Shown here piece by piece: positions 46,291 to 54,760 of a DNA stretch of 64,000 bases. Source of the DNA: Rhodococcus sp. HM1 (GTDB lineage: Bacteria > Actinomycetota > Actinomycetes > Mycobacteriales > Mycobacteriaceae); the NCBI RefSeq assembly GCF_023218075.1, contig NZ_JALPTB010000002.1, positions 1 to 64,000 of the forward strand, written 5' to 3'. The notes under the pieces were generated by a model. The model was not told the origin of the DNA. It did no database searches and saw only the letters and a program-made list of their open reading frames with translations. How positions within the stretch are numbered: position 1 is the stretch's first letter; the number at the start of each line of letters is the position of its first letter. A program made the translations under genes and the position numbers.

Positions 46291-47316
46291 ATGACGTCGC
46301 TCGACGACAAGCACCTGCTCGCCGACCTGGCGCTGCGCGCCACCCGTGCGGGGCGGGAATGGCGAGACGGCCTCACGGTCTCCGGCGTCCGTCCCCTGAC
46401 CGGCGGCTCGTCGAGCCTGACGTTCATCGCGGACGCCTCGTCGTCCGAGGGGGTCGAGCAGGTTGTCCTCAAGGTCGCGCCTCCCGGACTCGAACCCGTC
46501 CGCAATCGCGACGTCGTCCGGCAGGGGCGGTTGATGAACGCACTGCACGGGGTCCCGGGCGTGAAGGTGCCGGCGGTGTACTTCTCTGCGGACGGCGAGT
46601 CCCTCGAGGTGCCTCCGTTCGTCGCGATGGAATTCGTGACGGGGGAGTGTGTCGAGCCTCTTCTCGAGGACGCGCGATCGGATGAACTCCGCGCACAGAC
46701 GCATGCGCGATTCCTCGACGCCGCCCGGATGCTCGGCAACCTGCATCGCGTGTCGCACGAGGACGTGGGGCTGGGATGCGAACCCGTCGTCACCCTGGAG
46801 TCTGAAATCGACCGTTGGACAAAGGCGTTCACCGCGGTCCCCGAGGACCTACAGGGGGACTACCGGGTCTGTGAGAAGGCGTTGCGCGCCACGATTCCGG
46901 CCCCGATGGCGCCTGTCGTCAACCACGGCGACTTCCGACTCGGCAACACCCTGTGTGACGGCGACCGGGTCACGTCCATCATCGACTGGGAGATCTGGTC
47001 GGTCGGCGATCCCCGGATCGATCTGACCTGGCTGACCTACTTCACCGACGAGGCCCGTCATCCCGCCCGCCCGCACGACGAACCGTGCGGAGCCCCGAGT
47101 ATCGAGGCCGTCGTCCGGGAGTACGAGCGGTCGTTCGGCGGGACCGTTCCGGACCTGGCGTGGTTCGACGCCCTCACGCGGTACAAGGAGGCAGCCGCCA
47201 CGGCACTGCTGATCAAGCGGGCCCGCAAGCACAACACGATGAACCCGTCGTTCGCGCGGATGGAACCGGCGCTGCCGGATCTCCTGCGCGAGGCGCTCAC
47301 CCTCGTCGGCGCCTGA
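46291..47316 (+). CDS. APH/ChoK-fold kinase; candidate 4-hydroxyacyl-CoA kinase
   Basis: 341 residues. Kinase-fold motifs include LTGGSSSLTFIADA, the brenner motif VVNHGDFRLGNTLCD with catalytic Asp, and SIIDWEIWSVGDPRIDL with the metal-binding Asp. This is the ACAD10/11-type APH branch, not an antibiotic-resistance gene. In ACAD10/11 and in LvaA the kinase phosphorylates the hydroxyl of 4-hydroxyacyl-CoA, which an ACAD then eliminates. The gene directly downstream encodes such an ACAD, 48 bp away. Start ATG 46291; the ribosome site is GAAAGGCG. Confidence 0.82.
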   Translation: MTSLDDKHLLADLALRATRAGREWRDGLTVSGVRPLTGGSSSLTFIADASSSEGVEQVVLKVAPPGLEPVRNRDVVRQGRLMNALHGVPGVKVPAVYFSADGESLEVPPFVAMEFVTGECVEPLLEDARSDELRAQTHARFLDAARMLGNLHRVSHEDVGLGCEPVVTLESEIDRWTKAFTAVPEDLQGDYRVCEKALRATIPAPMAPVVNHGDFRLGNTLCDGDRVTSIIDWEIWSVGDPRIDLTWLTYFTDEARHPARPHDEPCGAPSIEAVVREYERSFGGTVPDLAWFDALTRYKEAAATALLIKRARKHNTMNPSFARMEPALPDLLREALTLVGA

Positions 47317-47364
47317 GCCGAGCGCAGCCCGTAGACCACGAACCACACGCAGGAGGAACCAACC

Positions 47365-48669
47365 ATGTGGGATTTTCAGACGGAACCCGAGTTCCAGGCG
47401 AAGCTCGACTGGGTCGAGACCTTCGTCCGCGAGGAGTGCGAGCCGCTCGACCTGCTCTTCCCCCACCTCGGTCAGCCTTACAACACGGAGAACAAGGCCG
47501 CCCGTGCGATCCTGAAGCCTCTCCAGGACCGGGTGAAGGAGCAGGGCCTGTGGGCCTGCCACCTCGGACCCGAGCTGGGCGGTCAGGGATACGGCCAGCT
47601 CAAGCTGGCTCTGCTGAACGAGATCCTCGGCCGCTCCATGTGGGCCCCGACCGTTTTCGGCACCGCAGCGCCCGACACCGGAAACGCCGAGATCCTCGCG
47701 ATGTTCGGCACCGACGAACAGAAGGCGCGTTACCTGCAGCCGCTGCTGGATGGCGACATCGTCTCGTGCTTCTCGATGACCGAACCCCAGGCGGGCGCCG
47801 ACCCCAAGGAGTTCGTGTGCTCGGCCCGCAAGGACGGTGACGAATGGGTTATCAGCGGCGAGAAGTGGTTCTCGTCCAACGCGCGCTACGCGTCGTTCTT
47901 CATCGTTATGGCGGTGACCGACCCCGAGGCCTCGCCGTACCGGCGGATGTCGATGTTCGTCGTGCCCGCCGAGACGCCGGGAATCGAGATCCTCCGCAAC
48001 GTCGCCGTGATGGGTGATCGCGAGGAACTCGACGAGGGGACACACGGCTACATCCGATACAACGACGTGCGCGTGCCGGCCGACGCGATCCTCGGGGGCC
48101 CGGGACAGGGCTTCGAGGTAGCGCAGGCACGCCTCGGTGGCGGCCGAGTTCACCACGCGATGCGCACCGTCGGCAAATGCCAGCGTGCCTTCGACATGAT
48201 GGCAGAACGGGCGCTCTCGCGAACCACGCAGGGAGAGACTCTCGCGAAGAAGCAGCTCGTCCAGCAGTTCATAGCGGACTCCGCCATCGAACTCGCACAG
48301 TTCAGGTTGCTGGTGCTCAACACAGCCTGGGTCATCGACACCCAGCCGCACGGCGCCGCTCGCACGCAGATCGCGATGTGCAAGGTCGCGATGGCGAAGG
48401 TCTATCACGACGTCGTTCACCGGGCGATCCAGGTGCACGGCTCGCTCGGAGTCACCATCGAATTGCCGCTGCACGAGATGTGGGCGAATTCGTTGTCTCT
48501 CGGTCTGGCCGACGGACCCACCGAGGTTCACAAGGTCGCGGTTGCCCGCGGGATCTTGAAGGACTACAGCCCGGTCGAGGGTCTGTTTCCGTCCGAGCAC
48601 ATCCCCACCCGACTCGCCGCGGCGAAGGTCAAGCATGCCGACGTTCTCGAGAAGTACGGAATCGCATGA
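47365..48669 (+). CDS. Acyl-CoA dehydrogenase, ACAD11-like partner of the APH kinase
   Basis: 434 residues. FAD and substrate motifs: MTEPQAGADPKEFVCSAR, WVISGEKWFSSNARYASFFI, VIHHAMRT-like GRVHHAMRTVGKCQRAFDMM, and IQVHGSLGVTIELPLHEMWA. The loop normally carrying SEPGAGSD reads TEPQAGAD, as in the ACAD10/11 branch. AGGAGGAA precedes the ATG. Gene order kinase-ACAD mirrors the fused human proteins and the bacterial lvaA/lvaC pair, so it may complete conversion of 4-phosphoacyl-CoA to enoyl-CoA. The SDR start overlaps its stop by four bases. Confidence 0.88.
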   Translation: MWDFQTEPEFQAKLDWVETFVREECEPLDLLFPHLGQPYNTENKAARAILKPLQDRVKEQGLWACHLGPELGGQGYGQLKLALLNEILGRSMWAPTVFGTAAPDTGNAEILAMFGTDEQKARYLQPLLDGDIVSCFSMTEPQAGADPKEFVCSARKDGDEWVISGEKWFSSNARYASFFIVMAVTDPEASPYRRMSMFVVPAETPGIEILRNVAVMGDREELDEGTHGYIRYNDVRVPADAILGGPGQGFEVAQARLGGGRVHHAMRTVGKCQRAFDMMAERALSRTTQGETLAKKQLVQQFIADSAIELAQFRLLVLNTAWVIDTQPHGAARTQIAMCKVAMAKVYHDVVHRAIQVHGSLGVTIELPLHEMWANSLSLGLADGPTEVHKVAVARGILKDYSPVEGLFPSEHIPTRLAAAKVKHADVLEKYGIA

Positions 48670-49412
48670 GCGACAGTCTTTTCGATCTCGAGGGAAAGGT
48701 CGCGTTGGTCACCGGCGGCAGCCGCGGACTCGGGCGCCAGATGGTGCTCGCCTTCGCGAAGGCCGGCGCCGACGTGGTGATCACCAGCCGCAAGATCGAC
48801 GCGTGCGCCGCACTCGCCGCGGAGGTGGAGGCACTCGGACGCAAGGCGCTTCCGGTCGCGTGCCACGTCGGGAAGTGGGAAGAGATCGACGCACTGGTCG
48901 AGGCGGCCTACGAGACGTTCGGCAAGGTCGACGTACTCGTCAACAATGCGGGGATGTCGCCGGTCGCGCCGTCCTCGGCGGAGACGAGCGAAGAACTCTT
49001 CGACAAGGTCGTCGGAGTGAACTTCAAGGGCCCGTTCCGGCTCACCTCGCTGGTCGGAGAGCGTATGGCCGCGGGAGGTGGCGGATCGATCATCAACGTG
49101 TCCTCGTCCGGCGCGATCTTCCCCGCCCCGAAGTTCGGGCCCTATGCGGGTGCGAAGGCCGCTCTGAATGCTCTCACCGGGGTGTTCGCGCGCGAGTTCG
49201 GTCCGACGGTCCGGGTCAACACCATCTCGGCGGGGCCGTTCCTCACTGACATCGCCGACGCGTGGCCCGAGGAGTCGCGTCGCTCGACCCGCAGCGCCAT
49301 CGGTCGCCCAGGGCAGCCGGAGGAGATCGTCACCACGGCGCTGTACCTCGCGAGCCCGGCGTCGAGCTACACGACGGGGTCGTTCGTCCGTGTCGACGGG
49401 GGTCTGTACTGA
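48666..49412 (+). CDS. Short-chain dehydrogenase (FabG-like)
   Basis: 248 residues. TGGSRGLGRQMVLAFAKAG binds NAD(P), NNAGMSPV follows, and the catalytic residues are in INVSSSG (Ser), PYAGAKAAL (Tyr, Lys). The ending TTGSFVRVDGGLY is typical. Its ATG overlaps the ACAD stop (ATGA), so it is translationally coupled and probably oxidises the 3-hydroxyacyl-CoA made in the same route. Confidence 0.9.
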   Translation: MSDSLFDLEGKVALVTGGSRGLGRQMVLAFAKAGADVVITSRKIDACAALAAEVEALGRKALPVACHVGKWEEIDALVEAAYETFGKVDVLVNNAGMSPVAPSSAETSEELFDKVVGVNFKGPFRLTSLVGERMAAGGGGSIINVSSSGAIFPAPKFGPYAGAKAALNALTGVFAREFGPTVRVNTISAGPFLTDIADAWPEESRRSTRSAIGRPGQPEEIVTTALYLASPASSYTTGSFVRVDGGLY

Positions 49413-49450
49413 TGCGGCACTGCACACCCGGCCGGGCGGGGTGGTAGACG

Positions 49451-50425
49451 ATGCGTGCCGCCCGGTGTGACAGCTACGGTCCGCCCGACGTGGTGACGGT
49501 CCGCGATGTCCCGGACCCGACCCCCGGTCCCGGTGAGGTCGTCGTGGAGGTCCGGGCCGCGGCCGTCAACTTTCCCGATGTGCTGATGGTCGCCGACAAG
49601 TACCAGGTGTCCCTGCCTACCCCGTTCACGCCCGGTAGTGAGTTCGCCGGTGTCGTGCGGGCAGTGGGCGAGGGGGTCCGGTCGGTCGAAGCCGGCGATG
49701 CGGTCATGGGTTCGGCGATGAGCGGCGCCTTCGCGGAACTGATCTGCGTTCCCGCGGAGGGGCTCACCCCGGTGCCCGAAGGACTGGACTGGCCTTCCGC
49801 GGCCGCGTTCCGGGTCACGTACACCACCGCCTACCACGCCCTGGTCACCGCCGCAGGTGTGCGTCCGGGCGAGTGGGTTGTCGTGCTCGGTGCGGCCGGG
49901 GGAGTGGGAACCGCAACCGTCGACATCGCACACCGGCTCGGCGCCCGGGTCGTCGCGTGCGCATCGACTCACGAGCGCCTGTCGGCCGTGGCGGGCGCCG
50001 AAGCAGGGATCGCCTACGACTCCGAGGATCTCAAGGCGCGGATCAAGGAGATCACCGGCGGGGGCGCACAGGTCGTGATCGACCCGGTCGGTGGCAGGTA
50101 CGCGGAGCCGGCGCTGCGGGCGTTGGCCCCCGGGGGCCGGTTCGTCACCGTCGGTTATGCCGCGGGCGAGATCCCGCGCATCCCGCTGAATCTGGTTCTC
50201 CTGAAGGATCTGACGGTGCGCGGCGTCGAACTGCGGACCCTTGCCCAGCGCCACCCGGATGCTCCTGCGGGCGCGGCGCGTGCCCTCGCCGATCTCGTCG
50301 CAGGGGGGATGCGGCCGCTCGTCTCGCGGGTCTTCGACCTCGACCACGTCACCGATGCGTTGAACAGTCTGAGCGATCGGACCGCGGTCGGGAAGGTCGT
50401 CGTCGCGATCGGCGACGGCTGCTAA
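49451..50425 (+). CDS. NADPH:quinone oxidoreductase-type MDR protein
   Basis: 324 residues of the zinc-free medium-chain reductase family. PGPGEVVVEVRAAAVNFPDV, the nucleotide motif VVVLGAAGGVGTATVDIAHR, and GGRFVTVGYAAGEIPRIPLN are typical of QOR or enoyl-reductase members. No structural zinc cysteines are present. It is the fourth gene of the operon, probably reducing an enoyl or enone intermediate. Confidence 0.88.
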   Translation: MRAARCDSYGPPDVVTVRDVPDPTPGPGEVVVEVRAAAVNFPDVLMVADKYQVSLPTPFTPGSEFAGVVRAVGEGVRSVEAGDAVMGSAMSGAFAELICVPAEGLTPVPEGLDWPSAAAFRVTYTTAYHALVTAAGVRPGEWVVVLGAAGGVGTATVDIAHRLGARVVACASTHERLSAVAGAEAGIAYDSEDLKARIKEITGGGAQVVIDPVGGRYAEPALRALAPGGRFVTVGYAAGEIPRIPLNLVLLKDLTVRGVELRTLAQRHPDAPAGAARALADLVAGGMRPLVSRVFDLDHVTDALNSLSDRTAVGKVVVAIGDGC

Positions 50426-50446
50426 TCTCAGAATCGCATTCTCAAA
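50426..50446. promoter_or_regulatory. TetR operator candidate before its own gene
   Basis: TCTCAGAATCGCATTCTCAAA contains AGAAT-N3-ATTCT and shares 17 of 21 positions with the centre of the palindrome at 46216-46254. It begins at the base after the preceding stop codon and ends 18 bp before the TetR start. Confidence 0.65.
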
Positions 50447-50464
50447 GTTCTCGGAGGTAGGGAG

Positions 50465-51148
50465 GTGGCGTCGATCGTGTCCACCATCCACAGTGACGCG
50501 CTCGACGCGGACTTCCTGGTGGTCTCCGGGGGACGGCAGTTGCGGCGCGCGGTCCGTCCGGCCCGCCAGGAGGCCTACGACGCCGAGGTACGGACTCTGA
50601 TCCGGGCTACCTCGGAGGTCATGCTGCGGAAGGGCTGCACCGAGGTTCCCAAGGTCAGCGAGATCGTCCACGAGGCGGGCATCACGAACCAGGCGTTCTA
50701 TCGGCACTTCCGAAGCCGCGACGACGTCATCGTCGCCACCTACGAGCAGGGGCTGGTCACCGTCTACGCCTACCTTCGCCATCGCGTCGGCAAGGAGTCC
50801 TCCTGGCAGGGCAAACTCGACGCGTGGATCGACGGGATACTCGCGCAGATCGAAGACCCGCGCCTGGCCGATCTGAGCACCGTCATCCAATGGAACGTCG
50901 CTCAGATCGCAAGGGACAAGACGGAAATCGAGCCGGTGGGGAAGAATCTCATCCGCTCGCTCCTCTCGTCGATCATGGCAGAGGCGGGCGTGGCCGAACC
51001 CGATCGGCAGGCGTTGTTCGTCGACACCCTCGTGACCGGTGTCGCGGCCCAGTGCATGAACTCGGGCAGGCAACCGACTCCCGCAGACAGGGATGCGCTC
51101 GTCCGCTTCTGCCGGTCCGGGACCTTGGACGCCCTCGACGGTCGATGA
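50465..51148 (+). CDS. TetR-family transcriptional regulator
   Basis: 227 residues. The helix-turn-helix is KVSEIVHEAGITNQAFYRHF, preceded by EVRTLIRATSEVMLRKGCTE; a 30-residue N-terminal extension precedes it. The ligand domain is helical. GGAGG with a second GGGAG precedes the GTG at 50465. It is the last gene of the operon starting at 46291, and matching palindromes lie before both the first gene and itself, so it most likely represses the APH-ACAD-SDR-QOR unit until an acyl-CoA ligand accumulates. Confidence 0.88.
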   Translation: MASIVSTIHSDALDADFLVVSGGRQLRRAVRPARQEAYDAEVRTLIRATSEVMLRKGCTEVPKVSEIVHEAGITNQAFYRHFRSRDDVIVATYEQGLVTVYAYLRHRVGKESSWQGKLDAWIDGILAQIEDPRLADLSTVIQWNVAQIARDKTEIEPVGKNLIRSLLSSIMAEAGVAEPDRQALFVDTLVTGVAAQCMNSGRQPTPADRDALVRFCRSGTLDALDGR

Positions 51149-51202
51149 CCACTCCGCCACGCCCTGTTCGTGCACATCGATCTCGGCGTGAAGCGCGGAA
51201 CA

Positions 51203-51231
51203 CGGGGGCCGGACACTGTGTCCGGCCCCCG
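51203..51231. terminator. Bidirectional terminator hairpin
   Basis: CGGGGGCCGGACA pairs perfectly with TGTCCGGCCCCCG around CTG (13 bp). It lies between the convergent TetR and fused ACAD genes. Confidence 0.8.
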
Positions 51232-51256
51232 GTATTCCGTAGTCGAGGGCAGTGCC

Positions 51257-53407
51257 TCAGTTGGCGATCTGCTCGCGGGGCAGACCCAGCAGCCGCTCCG
51301 CGATGACGTTGCGGTTGATCTCGGACGTGCCACCGGCAATGGTCATCGCACGCGAGATCAGGTAGTTGTATGCGAGCTGCGGCTCGTCGCCGGCCACCAC
51401 CGCGGGTCCGGCGATGCGCAGTGCGAGTTCACCGACGTGCTGGGAGTGCTCCGCAGCGAGCATCTTCGTGATGCTGCCTTCCGGGCCGGGATCGCTTCCT
51501 GTCACCGCACGCACGACGTGCCGGACGTTGAGCACGCCCATCGCCTGTTCGCGGGCAGCGAGTCCGGCGATCGCGCGAGTAACCGTCACGTCCCCGGGGG
51601 CGTACTTCGACGCCACCGGGAGCAACGAGTACGCCGATCGCTCGTCGCCACCGGTGCTTCCGCCGCCGATGGAGACACGCTCGTTGCCGAGCGTTGCCCG
51701 TGCCACGGTCCAGCCGTTGTCGACGGCGCCCACGACGTCGGCATCCGGGACGAACACATCGTCGAAGAAGACCTCGTTGAAGACCGCGTCGCCGGTGATC
51801 TCGCGCAGCGGCCGCACCGTCACCCCGGGCGCCGTCAGATCGACGACGACCGCGGTGATGCCCTTGTGCTTCGGCACGTCGCGGTTGGTGCGGATTGTTG
51901 CCAGACCGCGGTTGCAGTTCTGCGCGTTGGACGTCCATACTTTCTGGCCCGTGATGCGCCAGCCGCCCTCGACCTTCACTCCGCGCGTGGCGACGGCGGC
52001 GGCGTCGGAACCGGCGCCGGGCTCGGAGAAGAGCTGGCACCAGACCAGATCCCCCATGAGGCCCGGCCGGATCCACCGCTCGATCTGCTCGGGGGTGCCG
52101 TGCTGGGTGAGGGTGAGGAGGATCCAGGCACCGATCCCGAGGTTCGGCAGCTCTACGCCGGAGAACTCCTCATCGATCACGAGCTGTTCGACCGGGGACG
52201 CGGCGCGCCCGAACGGCTCCGACCAGTGCGGCATGAGGTAACCGGAATCGACGAGAAGCGCCCGCCGCTCGGCCTCCGCCGCCGCGTTGTACTTCTGCAC
52301 GAATTCGCGGGCCTGAGTGCGGTAGATCTCTGCCTCCGCGGGCAGATCGACCGCGTAGTGCCGCCGGACCCCGGAGGTACCCGATTCGACGATCGAGTCA
52401 AGTGCACCGTCGACATCGCCGAACAGCGACCGCAGGGCGTGGGCGCGACGCAGGAACAGGTGGCAGTCGTGTTCCCATGTGAAACCGACGCCACCGTGGA
52501 TCTGAATGCTCTTCTCCGCGTTGGTGACGTACGAGTCGAAGGCGATCACACGCGCGGCGTCGAGCGCGAGCTTTGCCTGGTCGCCGTCGGTTCCGGCACG
52601 CGCCGCATCCCACGCCACCGCGATCGCGAGTTCGCTCGTCGCCAGCATGTTCGCGAGGTGGTGCTTGATCGCCTGGAACGAGCCGATGGCCCGGCCGAAC
52701 TGCTCGCGGACCTTCGCGTACGCGAGTGCCGTCTCGAGAGTCGCCTGGGTACCACCTGCGGCCTCGGCGGCCGCGATCACGCGCGCGGTATGCCGGGCGA
52801 TCCGTGCTCCCCCCGCGACGACTGCCCGAACGCTCGCGTTCTCGAGCACGACTCGGGCGAGGCGCAGGCCCGGGTCGAAGTCGGGTGCAGGGACGAGGGT
52901 GACGGCCTGATCGTCGGGTGAGACGAGAACGAGGTCGTCCCCGGTGACCAGGGCGAGCACGGTCGCACCGAGGGCGCCCACAACGAGGCCCGCGTCACCG
53001 GAAACGGTGGTGCCGGACAGGGTCGCGGTGCCGGCGACTCCTAGGCCCGCGATCGTGCTGCCGTCGGCGAATCCGGGGAGCCAATCCGTCTGCTGCTGCT
53101 CGTCGCCGGCGGCAACAAGTGCCGCCGACGTGGCGACCGACGCGAGAAACGGTACCGGGACGAGTTGCCGGCCGAGTTCCTCGGCGACGATCGCGACTTC
53201 GGGGAGGGCGACATCTGCGCCGCCGAATCGTGTCGGCAGGTGCAACCCGAGCCAGCCGAGGTCGGCAAACTGCTTCCAGAGAGTCGAGGTATCGGTGTTC
53301 GGGTCGTCGACCACCCGCCGCGCGAGGGCGGCGGCGTCGTGGCCCGAGAGGAATGATCGGACGGCGTCCGCGATGTCGCGGTGGTCGTCGGTGATCGCGA
53401 GTGGCAT
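51257..53407 (-). CDS. Fused double acyl-CoA dehydrogenase, order partner-type then catalytic-type
   Basis: 716 residues with two ACAD domains. The first (about 1-345) has VREQFGRAIGSFQAIKHHLA and, near 302, SIQIHGGVGFTWEHDCHLFL, like the second domain of the protein at 39064. The second (about 360-716) has CQLFSEPGAGSDAAAVATRG near 461, WRITGQKVWTSNAQ, and RAMTIAGGTSEINRNVIAER at its end, like the first domain of the other protein. The order is therefore reversed. AAGGAAG precedes the ATG at 53407. Probable role: desaturation of a bulky or branched acyl-CoA at a different step. The SDR upstream is on the same transcript. Confidence 0.9.
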   Translation of the reverse strand: MPLAITDDHRDIADAVRSFLSGHDAAALARRVVDDPNTDTSTLWKQFADLGWLGLHLPTRFGGADVALPEVAIVAEELGRQLVPVPFLASVATSAALVAAGDEQQQTDWLPGFADGSTIAGLGVAGTATLSGTTVSGDAGLVVGALGATVLALVTGDDLVLVSPDDQAVTLVPAPDFDPGLRLARVVLENASVRAVVAGGARIARHTARVIAAAEAAGGTQATLETALAYAKVREQFGRAIGSFQAIKHHLANMLATSELAIAVAWDAARAGTDGDQAKLALDAARVIAFDSYVTNAEKSIQIHGGVGFTWEHDCHLFLRRAHALRSLFGDVDGALDSIVESGTSGVRRHYAVDLPAEAEIYRTQAREFVQKYNAAAEAERRALLVDSGYLMPHWSEPFGRAASPVEQLVIDEEFSGVELPNLGIGAWILLTLTQHGTPEQIERWIRPGLMGDLVWCQLFSEPGAGSDAAAVATRGVKVEGGWRITGQKVWTSNAQNCNRGLATIRTNRDVPKHKGITAVVVDLTAPGVTVRPLREITGDAVFNEVFFDDVFVPDADVVGAVDNGWTVARATLGNERVSIGGGSTGGDERSAYSLLPVASKYAPGDVTVTRAIAGLAAREQAMGVLNVRHVVRAVTGSDPGPEGSITKMLAAEHSQHVGELALRIAGPAVVAGDEPQLAYNYLISRAMTIAGGTSEINRNVIAERLLGLPREQIAN

Positions 53408-53444
53408 GAGCGTTCTTCCTTGTGAGTTGTCGAGTGGTTCTCGA

Positions 53445-54203
53445 TCAGCGCGGAGCGAACCGCTGGCCGGCATCCAGACGCAGGCACTGGCCGTTGAGCA
53501 TGGCGTTGTCGACGATTGCGAGGGCGAGTTTGGCATATTCCTCGGGCCGGCCCATCCGCTTCGGGAAAGCGGCGTCCTCGACCAGGGGAGCGACGCGGTC
53601 GTCCGGGATTCCGGCGGTCGCGCCGGTGGCGAACAGACTCGGTGCGATCGCGAGGACACGGATGCCGTTCGGACCGAGGTCGCGTGCCATCGTCAGGGCC
53701 ATTCCGGCGATGCCGGCCTTGGCGGCCGTGTAGGCGACCTGACCGATCTGACCCTCGAAGGCGGCGATCGACGAGGTGTTGATGATGACGCCGCGCTCCT
53801 CGTCCTCGGGCTCGTTGAGGGCCATATGCGCAGCGGCGAGGCGGTTGAGGTTGAATGTCGCGATCAGGTTCAGATCGACGATGGCGCGGAAGGTTTCGAG
53901 GTCGTGGGGACCGCTGCGGCCGAGGGTCTTCTTCGCAGATCCTCCACCGGCAGTGGTGACGATGATGTGCAGGCCACCGAGGTCGGTGACGGCCTTGTTC
54001 AAGGTCTCCTCGACGCCGGTGAAGTCGGTGATGTCGGCCGGATGGAAGACCGCACCGATCTCGGCCGCGACCTCTGCGCCGCTACTGCTCTCGCGATCGA
54101 GAATCGCGACCTGAGCCCCCTGCGCGACGAGCGCCTGTGCGGTTGCCTTTCCCATGCCGGAGGCACCCCCGACCACGATGGCCTTCTTGCCGCTGATGTT
54201 CAT
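53445..54203 (-). CDS. Short-chain dehydrogenase, 17-beta-HSD10/3-hydroxyacyl-CoA dehydrogenase-like
   Basis: 252 residues. GGASGMGKATAQALVAQGAQ, then ADITDFTGVEETL, INTSSIAAFEGQIGQVAYTA with catalytic Ser and Tyr, and SLFATGATAGIPDDRVAPLV follow the type-2 3-hydroxyacyl-CoA dehydrogenase pattern. AGGAG precedes the ATG at 54203. It shares its strand with the fused ACAD 37 bp downstream, making a desaturation and beta-hydroxy oxidation pair. Confidence 0.9.
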   Translation of the reverse strand: MNISGKKAIVVGGASGMGKATAQALVAQGAQVAILDRESSSGAEVAAEIGAVFHPADITDFTGVEETLNKAVTDLGGLHIIVTTAGGGSAKKTLGRSGPHDLETFRAIVDLNLIATFNLNRLAAAHMALNEPEDEERGVIINTSSIAAFEGQIGQVAYTAAKAGIAGMALTMARDLGPNGIRVLAIAPSLFATGATAGIPDDRVAPLVEDAAFPKRMGRPEEYAKLALAIVDNAMLNGQCLRLDAGQRFAPR

Positions 54204-54292
54204 CTCTGCTCCTGATGCTGGGTGGACGGGTCGCTCGAGGGCCACAGCGTTCCTGGGTTCCCCGTCGTCGACCGCTTGTTCTTAGATCACTT

Positions 54293-54314
54293 ATAGTACT
54301 ATCTTAACTATGTG
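54293..54314. promoter_or_regulatory. ATAGTACTAT palindrome plus ACTATGT half-site
   Basis: ATAGTACTAT (54293-54302) is a perfect 10-bp palindrome, and TTAACTATGTG follows at 54304-54314, matching the right half of the island motif. It sits in the gap between the divergent SDR gene and the small gene at 54413. Confidence 0.5.
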
Positions 54315-54412
54315 ATGCGCGCTACTGTGGTGACGCGGAGTCGTCCGGGATCAGGACTCGGAGTCCGGGTCGTCGGAGTGGCCCCGTGGAACTTGCTCGA
54401 AGTGGAGGAATC

Positions 54413-54721
54413 GTGATTCTCAAGGTCGGTCAGTCGTTGGCCAGCTCTGTCGACAGCACCACCGTGATGGTGGTCCGGGCGCCCCGGGCAGACGTGTCGC
54501 TGACGTGCGGCGGTGTGGAAATGGTGGTCGGGAAGAAGGGCGAGGGCGACGGTTCCGCCATCGATCCCGCCTTCGTCGGCGGCGCACAACTCGGCAAGCG
54601 CTACGCGGACGACGAGGTGGGGCTCGAAATTCTGTGCACGAAGCCCGGTACAGGCCGACTGGACCTGGACGGACGCGCATTGCCGCTGAAGGCCGCCAAG
54701 CCGTTGCCGTCCTCGGACTGA
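54413..54721 (+). CDS. Small unknown protein upstream of the AMP-ligase
   Basis: 102 residues from GTG 54413, with GGAGGA four bases upstream. It reads MILKVGQSLASSVDSTTVMV, then SLTCGGVEMVVGKKGEG, GLEILCTKPGTGRLDLDG and ends KAAKPLPSSD. Two cysteines (CGG and LCTKPG) and a beta-rich pattern with no helices or signal peptide suggest a small cytosolic fold, perhaps a metal- or CoA-binding accessory. I do not recognise the family. It is co-transcribed with the AMP-ligase 39 bp downstream and might be a carrier or helper for it. Confidence 0.7.
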   Translation: MILKVGQSLASSVDSTTVMVVRAPRADVSLTCGGVEMVVGKKGEGDGSAIDPAFVGGAQLGKRYADDEVGLEILCTKPGTGRLDLDGRALPLKAAKPLPSSD

Positions 54722-54760
54722 CGCGCGTTCGCCGACCCGATTCCTCGACTGGAGTAATTG

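Noticed and set aside
46291-47316. Aminoglycoside phosphotransferase resistance gene
   Set aside because: Context with an ACAD and the ACAD10/11-type pattern makes acyl-CoA kinase more likely than antibiotic modification.
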